From: Chitinophagales bacterium
GTDB lineage: Bacteria; Bacteroidota; Bacteroidia; Chitinophagales; Chitinophagaceae
Length of the DNA stretch: 48,103 bases
Direction: 5' to 3'
Assembly (NCBI GenBank): GCA_015654595.1
Contig: JAATGQ010000175.1
Coordinates: 1 to 48,103, forward strand
Made by a program: the position numbers and the translations under genes. The stretch's first letter is position 1. Each line of letters begins with the position of its first letter. Of this stretch, positions 1 to 8,434 are shown piece after piece. Below the pieces are notes generated by a model. That model saw nothing but the letters and a program-made list of their open reading frames with translations. It made no database searches and was not told where the DNA came from.

Positions 1-306
1 GGTGTTGTACTCGACGGCGTATTTATCGAGTTTGGTAGCCATGAAACGTAACACGGTTTCATCGCGGAGAATCTGAATTTTCAGCTTCTCATTGAAGTCG
101 GATGGCGCACTGTACTCCAGAACCCAGTATAAACCGGTTGTCTTCTTCTGGATGGGATACGCCAGTGATTTCAGACCCCAGGGATTTTCGTGCAATACTT
201 CTCCTCCGTTATCCTTAACGAAAGCAGCGTATTTTTTCTGAGCGGCTTTGTAGTCCTCTTCAGACAGCACAGGGGTAAAAATCACCATCAATTCATAATT
301 GTTCAT
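1..306 (-). CDS. rpsF: 30S ribosomal protein S6, 3' end outside window
   Basis: Reading the minus strand from the ATG at 304-306 gives MNNYELMVIFTPVLSEEDYK, then a sequence containing GGEVLHENPWGLKSLAYPIQ and later RDETVLRFMATKLDKYAVEYNT. This is the beta-alpha-beta fold of S6, a small-subunit protein that binds 16S rRNA together with S18. All 102 visible codons are open and the frame runs off the left edge, so the C-terminus is missing. In Bacteroidota rpsF is normally followed by rpsR and rplI, which would lie to the left. A good promoter sits upstream at 342-372, leaving a leader of roughly 30 nt. The family assignment is secure. Confidence 0.93.
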   Translation of the reverse strand, partial: MNNYELMVIFTPVLSEEDYKAAQKKYAAFVKDNGGEVLHENPWGLKSLAYPIQKKTTGLYWVLEYSAPSDFNEKLKIQILRDETVLRFMATKLDKYAVEYNT

Positions 307-341
307 GATCCCTGTTTTTTGATTAAAAAATTATTGGGCTG

Positions 342-372
342 CAAAGGTAGGAAAATTATAAGAAATCGCAAG
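342..372 (-). promoter_or_regulatory. Bacteroidota-type promoter of rpsF
   Basis: On the minus strand a -7 box TACCTTTG (342-349) matches TAnnTTTG perfectly. A TTG-type -33 box (CTTG, 369-372) lies 19 bp upstream. The predicted start of transcription is around 335-338, giving a normal 5' leader of about 30 nt before the rpsF ATG. Confidence 0.65.
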
Positions 373-434
373 AAGTTAAAAGGATAAAGTTGCGATCGGC
401 TTAACCAGCTATCTATCAGTGATTTATTGAAAAT

Positions 435-475
435 TGACAGTGTGTCAGGCAAAGACAAGTGGCATTTTCTTTGAT
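435..475 (+). promoter_or_regulatory. Palindrome plus sigma-54-like box upstream of htpG
   Basis: A perfect inverted repeat TGACA-GTG-TGTCA (435-447) is followed by TGGCATTTTCTTTGAT (460-475). The second element has the GG-N10-G spacing of a -24/-12 sigma-54 promoter, but with TTTGA where TTGC is expected. The last part, TTTCTTTG (466-473), could instead serve as an imperfect -7 box of the housekeeping sigma factor. Either reading gives a leader of about 25-35 nt before htpG. The palindrome would lie near -45, a plausible operator for a stress regulator. Confidence 0.4.
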
Positions 476-511
476 TCAGGCCTTACCGCTAACTAAAATA
501 ACAACATTGCC

Positions 512-2332
512 ATGCAAAAAGGAAATATCAGGGTTCAAACGGAGAATATCTTCCCAATTATCAAGAAATTTCTATACAGTGACCATGACATTTTTATACG
601 CGAGCTGGTCAGTAATGCGGTCGATGCCACCCAAAAGTTGAAGACCATGTCTTCGCTTGGCGAGGCGAAAGGAGATTTGGGAGATTTAACAATTGAAATT
701 CAATTAGATAAAGAGAAGAGGACCATTACCATCTCCGACAAGGGGATCGGTATGACAGCGGAAGAGGTGGATAAATACCTGAACCAGGTTGCTTTTAGCG
801 GCGCGGAAGAGTTTTTAAAGAAATACAAGGGCCAGAATGAGGCTAATATTATTGGTCATTTTGGGCTTGGCTTTTATTCCTCCTTTATGGTGAGCCAACG
901 GGTAGAGGTCATTACCAAAAGCTTCAGGGAGAACAGCACCGGGGTAAGGTGGGAATGCGACGGCAGTCCAGAGTATACGCTGGAAGAATTTGAAAAGGCG
1001 GATCGCGGAACGGATATCGTACTCCATATTAATGAAGAAAGTGCGGAGTTCCTGGACGCGGACAGGATCCAGACGATCCTGAAGAAATTCTGCCGTTTCC
1101 TGCCGGTGCCCATCAAATTCGAAGGCGAACAGATCAACAATCCTCAGCCCGCCTGGACGAAGAAGCCCAGCGAATTGACCCCCCAGGACTATCAGGACTT
1201 TTATAAAGAGCTTTATCCTTACGGCGAACCGCCGCTGTTTTGGATCCATCTGAACGTGGATTACCCATTCCATCTGACCGGGATCCTTTACTTCCCCAAG
1301 ATCAAGCAGAGCTACGAATTGCAAAAAGATAAGATCCAGTTGTACAGCAACCAGGTGTTTGTTACTGACGAAGTAAAGGATATCGTGCCTGAGTTCCTTA
1401 TGCTGCTGCACGGTGTGATCGACAGCCCGGATATTCCACTGAATGTGAGCAGAAGCTATCTCCAGGGAGATCCCAATGTCAAAAAGATCAACAACCATAT
1501 TACAAAGAAGGTCGCGGACAAACTGGAAGAGATCTTTAATAAAGAGCGGGCAGCGTTTGAAGAGAAATGGGAAAGTCTTGGTTTGTTTGTGAAATACGGG
1601 ATGATGACCGACGACAAGTTCCTTGATAAGGCGGTGAAGTTCCATATCATGGAGGATGTAAAAGGCGGGAAATTCTATACGCTCGATGAATACAGGACAG
1701 CAACCGAGTCCCTGCAGAAGAACAAGGAAGGAAAGCTGATCATTCTTTATACGACGAATCCGGTTCAGCAGGACAGTTATATCCGGCAGGCCCAGGAGAA
1801 AGGGTATACCGTAGTGAAGATGGAAACGATCGTCGATTCCGCCTTTATCAACCAGATGGAAATGAAATGGCCGGACGTGCATTTTACCAGAGTGGACGCG
1901 GATATCGTCGATAACCTGATCGATAAGGCCGAGGGGAATGATACTGTTCTCAGCGAAGAAGAACAGACGAAGCTGAAGGAATTGTTCGGCCGTCAATTGC
2001 CAGAACTTCATATGACGGTGGAAGTAAAGGGGCTGAGTCCGGAAACGGCGCCGGTTATCGCTACCCGTCCCGAATTTATGCGAAGGATGAAGGATATGGC
2101 AGCTGTGAGCGGATCGATGGGCGGCTTCTATGCCAGCATGCCTGATGAAGTGACGCTTACGGTGAACGGGAATCATCCGATCTTCCAGAATATCCTGAAA
2201 GAAGAAGATAAGACAAGGCAGGAAAAGCTTGTTCATAATCTCTCCGATCTGGCGCTGTTGTCACAAGGATTGCTCAAGGGCAATAATCTGACAGACTTTA
2301 TACAACGCAGCGTTGCGATGATGAGCGAATAG
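512..2332 (+). CDS. htpG: Molecular chaperone HtpG (Hsp90 family)
   Basis: This is a cytosolic ATP-dependent Hsp90 chaperone. The N-terminal GHKL ATPase domain shows the N-box ELVSNAVDA (E31, N35), the ATP-lid motif DKGIGM (76-81) and the glycine loop GHFGLGFYS (115-123). The middle domain carries the conserved arginine loop NVSRSYLQGD, and a C-terminal dimerisation domain follows. The length of 606 residues is normal. The ATG at 512 is chosen because MQKGNIRVQTENIFP matches the family start. The gene stands alone, with recJ converging from the other side, and an unusual palindrome and sigma-54-like box upstream suggest stress control. The assignment is secure. Confidence 0.97.
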   Translation: MQKGNIRVQTENIFPIIKKFLYSDHDIFIRELVSNAVDATQKLKTMSSLGEAKGDLGDLTIEIQLDKEKRTITISDKGIGMTAEEVDKYLNQVAFSGAEEFLKKYKGQNEANIIGHFGLGFYSSFMVSQRVEVITKSFRENSTGVRWECDGSPEYTLEEFEKADRGTDIVLHINEESAEFLDADRIQTILKKFCRFLPVPIKFEGEQINNPQPAWTKKPSELTPQDYQDFYKELYPYGEPPLFWIHLNVDYPFHLTGILYFPKIKQSYELQKDKIQLYSNQVFVTDEVKDIVPEFLMLLHGVIDSPDIPLNVSRSYLQGDPNVKKINNHITKKVADKLEEIFNKERAAFEEKWESLGLFVKYGMMTDDKFLDKAVKFHIMEDVKGGKFYTLDEYRTATESLQKNKEGKLIILYTTNPVQQDSYIRQAQEKGYTVVKMETIVDSAFINQMEMKWPDVHFTRVDADIVDNLIDKAEGNDTVLSEEEQTKLKELFGRQLPELHMTVEVKGLSPETAPVIATRPEFMRRMKDMAAVSGSMGGFYASMPDEVTLTVNGNHPIFQNILKEEDKTRQEKLVHNLSDLALLSQGLLKGNNLTDFIQRSVAMMSE

Positions 2333-2347
2333 GCTGCTGGACAAAAT

Positions 2348-2385
2348 GAATAAGAATGGAGGTCTATTGGCCTCCATTCTTATTC
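2348..2385. terminator. Bidirectional terminator between htpG and recJ
   Basis: A perfect 15-bp stem, GAATAAGAATGGAGG (2348-2362) pairing with 2371-2385, encloses an 8-nt loop. It starts 16 nt after the htpG stop. On the minus strand the right arm encodes the last residues of RecJ (LNKNGG) and the recJ stop lies in the loop, so the hairpin overlaps coding sequence. There is no strong U-tract on either side. Confidence 0.7.
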
Positions 2386-4076
2386 AGAGCGATATCAATA
2401 ACTTTAAGCTGCAGGCTCTTTTGATTATTCCATTCATTTTCTTCGAGCGTATAGACAACATCGAGCGGCTGGCCTGTCTGGATCAGCGGAAACTTCCGCG
2501 CCAGACCAAACCCAATTCCATCCATTGAAAGGCCATCTTGCTGAAGCGAAAAGCGGATGTGCTGGTCTTTTACAATACGGGAGCCCCTGTCCTTTACGCA
2601 TCGGCTGACAAAAATGGGTTGAGCGTTGCCCGGGCCGAAGGGCTCCATCTGATTGAGGATATTATAAAAAGTGTTGCGGATGGCATGGAAGGGCAGTTCG
2701 GCGTCGACGGGCAATTCAGGGATCAGCGAATGCGGTTGTATGGTTGCTGCAACCGTCTCTTCGAATTTTATACAAAAAGCGCTGATCTGATCAGGAGAAA
2801 GCGTGATGCCTGCGGCGGCAAAATGGCCTCCGTATCCAAGCAGGTGTTCCCTGCAGGCGTGGATGGCTTCGTATACATTAAATCCGCTGACGCTGCGGGC
2901 GCTGCCTGCGATAACTTCTCCGCTGCGGGTAAGTACGATGGTTGGCCGGTAATATCTTTCGATGAGGCGGGATGCCACGATCCCAACGACACCCTTGTGC
3001 CAGTGGGGCTGATAGACGACGGTGGATTTCCGGTCTGCATGAGTGCCGTCCTGTTCGAGGATGGCCAGCGCTTCTTCTGTTGTACTGCTATCGGCTTCTT
3101 TCCTGTCTGTATTGTCAGAGTGTAACTGGCTGGCGAAGGACAGCGCCTGCTGCACGTCAGGGGCTGTAAAAAGATGGACGACCTTGCGCGCATCATCCAT
3201 GCGGCCGGCTGCGTTTACTCTGGGAGCGATCATAAACACGAGGTTGATCATTTTAAGTTCCTTCTGTATGCCGCCCAGTTCGATCAACGCTTTTATACCA
3301 TTGTTGGGCTGTTGGTTGGCTTTTTTTAAACCATAATATGCCAGGATACGGTTTTCGCCATCCACCGGAACGATATCTGCGGCGATGGCCGTCGCTACGA
3401 GGTCGAGGTACTGCAGGGCTATGCTTTCATCCAGTCCCATACGACTGGCAATTGCGGTAATAAACTTAAATCCGACACCACAGCCGCAGAGCTCCTTGTA
3501 GGGATATTGGCAATCGGGTTGTTTTGGATTGAGGATGGCGACGGCGGCGGGCAGCTCGTTGTCCGGAAGGTGGTGGTCACAGACGATAAAATCTATGGAC
3601 AAAGCTGCTGCGTGGGCGATCAGATCGACTGATTTGATGCCGCAGTCAAGGGCTATGACAAGCGTAAAACCATTGGCGTGCGCATATTCTATTCCCTGCG
3701 GAGAAATGCCATACCCTTCTTTGTAGCGGTGGGGGATATAGAAATCGACCAGACCGGCGTCGTAGTGGTTACGAATAAATTCGAAGACACAGGCAACTGC
3801 GGTTGTTCCATCTACGTCATAGTCTCCATATATTAATATCTTTTCCCGGCGGTCAAAGGCGCTCAGTACCCGGCTTACAGCTTTTTCCATGTCCTTCATT
3901 TGCCAGGGATCATGAAGATCGGCTAGTCGTGGACGAAAGAAGTCCTTTGCCTGGTCGAATGTGGTAATGCCGCGCTGGACAAGTATCTGGCAGAGGATCT
4001 CATTGATTCCCAAAGATGCCTGCAGGCTTCGGACCAGACTGGGATCCGATTGCAATAATTTCCAGCGTTTGTCCAT
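2364..4076 (-). CDS. recJ: Single-stranded-DNA-specific exonuclease RecJ
   Basis: RecJ is a 5'-3' single-strand exonuclease acting in recombination and mismatch and base-excision repair. The DHH domain shows YGDYDVDGTTA (residues 83-93) and CDHHLPDNE (DHH at 167-169). The DHHA1 domain near residue 420 has GYGGHFAAAGITL, and an OB-type C-terminus follows. I place the start at the ATG at 4074-4076 (MDKRWKLL), giving 570 residues. An upstream in-frame ATG at 4187 would add 37 residues that lie inside the polyprenyl synthase gene and do not resemble RecJ. The gene follows that synthase by 37 bp and is probably co-transcribed with it. Its final codons form the shared terminator with htpG. Confidence 0.93.
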   Translation of the reverse strand: MDKRWKLLQSDPSLVRSLQASLGINEILCQILVQRGITTFDQAKDFFRPRLADLHDPWQMKDMEKAVSRVLSAFDRREKILIYGDYDVDGTTAVACVFEFIRNHYDAGLVDFYIPHRYKEGYGISPQGIEYAHANGFTLVIALDCGIKSVDLIAHAAALSIDFIVCDHHLPDNELPAAVAILNPKQPDCQYPYKELCGCGVGFKFITAIASRMGLDESIALQYLDLVATAIAADIVPVDGENRILAYYGLKKANQQPNNGIKALIELGGIQKELKMINLVFMIAPRVNAAGRMDDARKVVHLFTAPDVQQALSFASQLHSDNTDRKEADSSTTEEALAILEQDGTHADRKSTVVYQPHWHKGVVGIVASRLIERYYRPTIVLTRSGEVIAGSARSVSGFNVYEAIHACREHLLGYGGHFAAAGITLSPDQISAFCIKFEETVAATIQPHSLIPELPVDAELPFHAIRNTFYNILNQMEPFGPGNAQPIFVSRCVKDRGSRIVKDQHIRFSLQQDGLSMDGIGFGLARKFPLIQTGQPLDVVYTLEENEWNNQKSLQLKVIDIALNKNGGQ

Positions 4077-4113
4077 AATATATTGTAAAGGTAAACCGGC
4101 TTTTTGGCAGGCC

Positions 4114-5076
4114 TTAATATTTCCGGTCAGTCGTATACCGCACCAGTTCTTCCAGTCCTCTACGGGCGTCGTTATCCTCAAATTCATGAAGGATAGTCAA
4201 TGCCTCATCCCTATAGGTATTCATCTTGCTGATGGCATAATCTATACCGCCGGCTTCGATCACTTTTTGTATGACATATTGGACTTTTTCCTGATCCTTG
4301 TTGCGGTTCTTTATAATATAGATCATTTCCCGTCTGGTCGCCTTGTCGATCCTATTGAGCGTATAGATAAGCGGCAGCGTCAGCTTCTTTTCTTTGATGT
4401 CGTTGCCGGTAGGTTTGCCTACATTTTCGGTTCCATAATCAAATAGATCGTCTTTGATCTGAAAAGCGATGCCTACTTTTTCGCCGAACTCCTTAAGTTT
4501 TTGGGTCTTCAACTCATCCTGGGATGCCGAAAAAGCGCCAGCCGCGCAGGAAGAGGCGAGCAGCGAAGCTGTCTTGCCACGGATGATCTCGAAATAAATG
4601 TCTTCACTCAGATTGAGCGATCTTGACTTTTCCATCTGAAGCAATTCGCCTTCGCTCATGGTGCGAACCGCGTCTGATAATAGCTGTAAGACTCTGAAAT
4701 CGCTGTGGTCAAGCGATAAGAGCAATCCTTTTGACAGCAGATAGTCTCCTACAAGGACGGAGACCTTTGTTTTCCATAATGCGTAAGTAGAAAAAAAGCC
4801 TCTTCTTTCGAGTGATTCATCTACTACATCGTCGTGAACCAGCGTTGCAGTATGCAATAATTCAACGAGTGAGGCCGCCCGGTAGGCTGATTCGTTAACG
4901 GGACCGCACAGCTTGGCGGATAGCAGCACAAACATGGGACGAAGCTGTTTGCCCTTTCTGTTGACAATAAATTGCATAATTCTGTCAAGTAAAGGGACAT
5001 GGCTTTTAACTGCCTCTTTGAATGTTTTTTCAAAAATGATCAGTTCATCCTTTAGTATGGCCTGTGCTGTCTTCAT
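4114..5076 (-). CDS. Polyprenyl (octaprenyl-type) diphosphate synthase
   Basis: This trans-isoprenyl diphosphate synthase condenses isopentenyl diphosphate onto an allylic diphosphate. It shows KGKQLRP (41-47), the first aspartate-rich motif DDVVDE (D82, D83, D86), GDYLLSKG (110-117) and the second motif KDDLFDYG (D209, D210, D213). The length of 320 residues fits IspB-type long-chain enzymes. The residues before the first motif (ATLVH) are small, consistent with a long product. The futalosine genes mqnB and mqnD in the same window make the menaquinone side chain the likely end use. Chain length cannot be read from sequence. It is probably the first gene of a two-gene unit with recJ. Confidence 0.9.
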   Translation of the reverse strand: MKTAQAILKDELIIFEKTFKEAVKSHVPLLDRIMQFIVNRKGKQLRPMFVLLSAKLCGPVNESAYRAASLVELLHTATLVHDDVVDESLERRGFFSTYALWKTKVSVLVGDYLLSKGLLLSLDHSDFRVLQLLSDAVRTMSEGELLQMEKSRSLNLSEDIYFEIIRGKTASLLASSCAAGAFSASQDELKTQKLKEFGEKVGIAFQIKDDLFDYGTENVGKPTGNDIKEKKLTLPLIYTLNRIDKATRREMIYIIKNRNKDQEKVQYVIQKVIEAGGIDYAISKMNTYRDEALTILHEFEDNDARRGLEELVRYTTDRKY

Positions 5077-5432
5077 CCGTTGGTTTAGTCTTTTTGTTTA
5101 CCCATCACCGTGTTTTATCCTTTCCGTTGCCGTTCGTATCTACATTCTTTACTACGTTACATTTGAATGCACTTTCATTGGTCGATCCAATTGATGAAAA
5201 TGGGGTAACGAAGTGTCGGCATAAAGCGAATGGAAGGACAATATTACTACTTTGACAATTATTTTTAGGACAGTGCATCTATTTTTAAATTCAGTTTGTC
5301 TTACGATAAATTCAATACAACTTTTATTTTATATGTATTGTTAAAAAAATTTGGTTATTGCGCATCAATATCTATTTTTGCACCATATTATTCTTCTCAG
5401 GTTTAATTCATTCATTCACATAAACTTCAGTT
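5077..5432. other. Intergenic region with divergent promoters
   Basis: This 356-bp gap separates the start codons of the polyprenyl synthase gene (minus) and the OmpA-family gene (plus). The half next to the OmpA gene is AT-rich and holds a clear promoter at 5350-5380. No convincing -7 box was found for the minus-strand gene. No credible small ORF or stable hairpin was found. Confidence 0.6.
5350..5380 (+). promoter_or_regulatory. Promoter of the OmpA-family gene
   Basis: The -33 box TTTG (5350-5353) and -7 box TATTTTTG (5373-5380) are separated by exactly 19 bp and both match the Bacteroidota consensus. Transcription would start near 5385, giving a leader of about 48 nt before the ATG at 5433. 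Confidence 0.75.
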
Positions 5433-7103
5433 ATGGCAAGTAAAAAATTGACTCTTTTATTTGGGTTAATGTGCCTGTTTCTGTCATTCTCGTATGCCCA
5501 GGTGGGCAGCAGTTATGATGTGCGGGACTCCTCTCTCATCCCTACAAGACGCCTCGCGCAACACAATGAATTCCTGAATAACGCTTACCCCTTTCCGGCC
5601 AAACCGAGGAATGAATGGGAAATCGGTGTAAAAGGAGCCTATACATATGGCTTTACCGATGTAGACAACTGGGGTCCGACCGGAGGCTTCGGTATCCATG
5701 TGAGAAAAGCATTAGGATATGTTTTCTCCCTGAGAGCAGAATATGACTGGATTCGTTTACGTGGACTGAATTATCAACCTTCCGCCTCCTATGGAAAGAA
5801 CACGTCTCTGAACAGACCCACGCTTTTTGCGCCTGATGCGGCTGGTAACTTCAATGAAATCTATTACAACTTCAGGTCTACTGTTCATGAGCTGACATTG
5901 CAAGGTGTTTTCTCCCTTAATAATGTCAACTTTCATAAGGCAAAGACCGGATTTAATTTCTACCTGTTTGGCGGCGGCGGTCTGGCTACCTATAGCACCA
6001 AATACAAGCAGGATGACAGCTACCTAGCAGGATATGCAAACGTCCTCGCTACTTACGGCGCAGCACACTCCGACAAGGGCAAGATCCGCAAGGCGCTTAA
6101 GAATGTATTGAATGGCGACTGGAACCAGATCGCAGAGCGTCCCAGCAATGCGAGCACGATTGGTAACGCTCCCATCACTGCTGTCGGCGTGTTTGGCGCT
6201 GGCATCGCTTTCAAGTTGAACAACAAACTGAACATTGCGCTGGAAGATAAGGTTACGGTAACTACTTCCGACCTGATCGACGGACAGCAATGGCAGAACA
6301 ACTACACACAGGGTGCTGTAAACAGCATCGCTCAGACAAGATCTTCCGATGCTTATAATATGTTGTCTCTCGGCATCAACTATAACATTTTTGGAAAGCA
6401 CGCTGTTGAGCCGCTGTGGTGGCTTAATCCCCTGGATTATGCTTACAACGAGCTGAATGCTCCCCGTCACATGAAATTACCCAAACCCGTTCTGGATGAT
6501 ACCGACGGCGACGGCGTAACAGATCAGTTCGATCTGGAACCCAACACTCCGAAAGGAGCTCCTGTTGATTCGCATGGCGTAAGCCGCGATACCGATGGTG
6601 ACGGCGTTCCAGACTTCAAGGATAAGGAACTGATCACCCCGACACAATGCCAGCCTGTTGACGCTGACGGTGTCGGTAAATGCCCCGATCCTCAGTGCTG
6701 CAAGGACCTGAAGAACTACATCGATTCCAATGGCGGTGGTATCCACAAATGCAATATCGGTGACCTGCCCAGCATCACGTTCAAGGGCCGCTCCGTTACA
6801 TTGAGCAAGGATAACAAGGCTCTGCTGGCTGGTACTGCAGAAAAGCTCCGCAACAGCCCCAACTGTAAGATCGCTGTCATCGGTTATGGCGAATCAAGCA
6901 AGGCTGCCCAACAGCTTAGCTGGGATCGCGTAAATGCCGTCATCAACTACCTGGTTGAAAAAGAAGGCATTAGCTCCGATCGGTTTATCTTCCGCTACGG
7001 TCAGAGCGGTGGTGAAGAAAACACAGTTGACCTGAAAGACGGTACTGGTGAAGAAGGCCCGAATACGGTTCCTGCGCCACACCCGAACTTACGTAAGAAA
7101 TAA
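5433..7103 (+). CDS. OmpA-family outer membrane protein with TSP3 repeats
   Basis: The 556-residue protein has a signal peptide (cleavage near A22/Q23). A region of about 320 residues resembles an OmpA-like beta barrel, with alternating aromatic strands. Calcium-binding thrombospondin type 3 repeats follow (DTDGDGVTDQFD, DTDGDGVPDFKD, about 353-400), and the C-terminal domain is OmpA-like. The last domain is degenerate: the usual GHTD is GYGES and the closing N-x-x-NRRV motif is absent, although the helix LSWDRVNAVINYLV remains. Peptidoglycan binding is therefore uncertain. A strong promoter and an intrinsic terminator flank it, so it is monocistronic and probably abundant. Its exact role is unknown. 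Confidence 0.85.
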   Translation: MASKKLTLLFGLMCLFLSFSYAQVGSSYDVRDSSLIPTRRLAQHNEFLNNAYPFPAKPRNEWEIGVKGAYTYGFTDVDNWGPTGGFGIHVRKALGYVFSLRAEYDWIRLRGLNYQPSASYGKNTSLNRPTLFAPDAAGNFNEIYYNFRSTVHELTLQGVFSLNNVNFHKAKTGFNFYLFGGGGLATYSTKYKQDDSYLAGYANVLATYGAAHSDKGKIRKALKNVLNGDWNQIAERPSNASTIGNAPITAVGVFGAGIAFKLNNKLNIALEDKVTVTTSDLIDGQQWQNNYTQGAVNSIAQTRSSDAYNMLSLGINYNIFGKHAVEPLWWLNPLDYAYNELNAPRHMKLPKPVLDDTDGDGVTDQFDLEPNTPKGAPVDSHGVSRDTDGDGVPDFKDKELITPTQCQPVDADGVGKCPDPQCCKDLKNYIDSNGGGIHKCNIGDLPSITFKGRSVTLSKDNKALLAGTAEKLRNSPNCKIAVIGYGESSKAAQQLSWDRVNAVINYLVEKEGISSDRFIFRYGQSGGEENTVDLKDGTGEEGPNTVPAPHPNLRKK

Positions 7104-7119
7104 TCCTATAAATAGGTAT

Positions 7120-7151
7120 AAAAGCGCGAACCCTGGGTTCGCGCTTTTTTT
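7120..7151 (+). terminator. Rho-independent terminator of the OmpA-family gene
   Basis: A perfect GC-rich stem (arms 7121-7132 and 7136-7147, core GCGCGAACC) with a 3-nt loop is followed by a T-rich tract from 7145. It lies 17 nt after the stop codon. Confidence 0.88.
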
Positions 7152-7221
7152 GTTTTTTATTTTCATTAACTAGCTTTTTTTGGGTTGAATAGTAAATACC
7201 TGCATTTTTGTCTAAAAACCG

Positions 7222-7229
7222 TAACTTTG
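7222..7229 (+). promoter_or_regulatory. -7 box directly upstream of bamD
   Basis: TAACTTTG matches TAnnTTTG perfectly and ends 9 nt before the chosen bamD ATG at 7239. Transcription would start only a few nt before the start codon, so the mRNA would be nearly leaderless. No good -33 box was found at the right distance. Confidence 0.45.
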
Positions 7230-7238
7230 CCGGGCTTT

Positions 7239-8054
7239 ATGCGAATACTTACCATTTTATTATTAAGCGTTCTTTTGGGCACCTCTTGCTCCCACTTTTC
7301 TAAAGTGTTGAAAAGCAATGATTATGATTACAAATTGAGGATGGCGGATAAGTATTATGCAGAAAAGGACTATTCTCACGCTCAGCAATTGTTCGAAGAA
7401 CTGTTCCGCGTGTTCAAAGCAAGCGAGCATTTTGAAGACATTTATTACAAATTTGCCTATTGTGCTTATTATTTAAAGGACTATCCTAACGCCGAGAACC
7501 TGTTTAAGGGCTTTGTCGAGGTGTTCCCCAACAGTAATAAGGCTGAGGAAATGGACTACATGCGCGCTTATACCTTTTATAAGCAGTCGCCCAAGGTAGA
7601 CCTGGATCAGACCAATACGACAAAAACGATAGGTTTTATGCAGGCCTTCATCAATACGCACCCTGGCGCCGAGAAAGTGAAGGAGGCTACTGAGATCATT
7701 GATAAATGCCGGGCTAAGCTGGAACTGAAGGACTACAAGGCCGCTCAGTTGTATTATGACATCGGATATTTCCGTGCAGCGGGTGTATCATTGACCCAGC
7801 TGATGAACAGCTATCCGGACTCTGAAAAGAGTGATGAGTATAAATTATTGATAATCAAATCTGATTATCAATTCGCACTGCAGAGTGTCGAAGAGAGAAA
7901 AGAAGAGCGATTTGGTATCGTCGTTACGCAATGTAATGAGTTTATCGACCGTTTCCCAGATAGCAAATTGTCAAAAAGTGTACAGGAATACCTGACAATA
8001 TCTCAAAACAACATTAAACTGGTAAAAAATGAGCAGGTTAAGAAGGCAAGTTAA
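7239..8054 (+). CDS. bamD: Outer membrane assembly lipoprotein BamD
   Basis: This is a TPR lipoprotein of the BAM complex, which inserts beta-barrel proteins into the outer membrane. I choose the ATG at 7239 (MRILTILLLSVLLGTSC), which gives a signal peptide with lipobox LGTSC and lipidated Cys17. An upstream in-frame ATG at 7185 would place 18 extra residues before the signal peptide and overlap the promoter box. The mature part is built of TPR-like helix pairs, for example DKYYAEKDYSHAQQLFEELF and YCAYYLKDYPNAENLF, as in YfiO/ComL. The length is 271 residues. It overlaps rpoZ by 26 bp, a gene order common in Bacteroidota. Confidence 0.9.
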   Translation: MRILTILLLSVLLGTSCSHFSKVLKSNDYDYKLRMADKYYAEKDYSHAQQLFEELFRVFKASEHFEDIYYKFAYCAYYLKDYPNAENLFKGFVEVFPNSNKAEEMDYMRAYTFYKQSPKVDLDQTNTTKTIGFMQAFINTHPGAEKVKEATEIIDKCRAKLELKDYKAAQLYYDIGYFRAAGVSLTQLMNSYPDSEKSDEYKLLIIKSDYQFALQSVEERKEERFGIVVTQCNEFIDRFPDSKLSKSVQEYLTISQNNIKLVKNEQVKKAS

Positions 8055-8370
8055 TGCAAACACTACCAATGTAGTGGAGACCAAAAATCTTACCGATATC
8101 AAGGCTAAGACTGGTAATCTGTATGAATCCATTGCGATCATCGCAAAAAGGGCTAATCAGATCAATATCTCCCTTAAGGAAGAATTGCATAATAAACTGG
8201 AGGAGTTTGCGAGTCATACGGATAGCCTGGAGGAAATTCACGAAAATAAAGAGCAGATCGAAATATCCAAGGCTTACGAAAGAATGCCTAACCCGGCTCT
8301 GCTGGCTACTCAGGAATTTATGGACGACAAGATCTATTTCCGTCGCAATGACGATGATCTTTTCAAATAA
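8029..8370 (+). CDS. rpoZ: RNA polymerase omega subunit, Bacteroidota type
   Basis: The 113-residue product has the Bacteroidota omega pattern: TKNLTDIKAKTGNLYESIAI, then IAKRANQI, with a C-terminal AYERMPNPALLATQEFMD segment. Omega stabilises the beta' subunit in the polymerase core. The start ATG lies inside the end of bamD in another frame, and it is the only upstream ATG compatible with the conserved region. The position between bamD and coaBC supports the call. A hairpin terminator follows at 8394-8425. Confidence 0.85.
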   Translation: MSRLRRQVNANTTNVVETKNLTDIKAKTGNLYESIAIIAKRANQINISLKEELHNKLEEFASHTDSLEEIHENKEQIEISKAYERMPNPALLATQEFMDDKIYFRRNDDDLFK

Positions 8371-8393
8371 GGCATATTGAATATTATTTAGTG

Positions 8394-8425
8394 GCAGGGC
8401 GCATGACGCGCCCTGCTGTTTTTAA
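8394..8425 (+). terminator. Hairpin terminator after rpoZ
   Basis: A perfect 9-bp stem, GCAGGGCGC (8394-8402) with 8408-8416, and a 5-nt loop are followed by TGTTTTTAAA. It lies 24 nt after the rpoZ stop and just before the coaBC start, so coaBC may be partly insulated or have its own promoter. Confidence 0.75.
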
Positions 8426-8434
8426 ATCCATTTC

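Noticed and set aside
815..2236. 473-codon open frame antisense to htpG
   Set aside because: It mirrors the codon pattern of htpG, its product is rich in His, Leu and Arg without any domain, and HtpG is certain.
4077..4187. N-terminal extension of RecJ by 37 residues
   Set aside because: It overlaps the end of the polyprenyl synthase gene and does not resemble RecJ. MDKRWKLL fits the family start.
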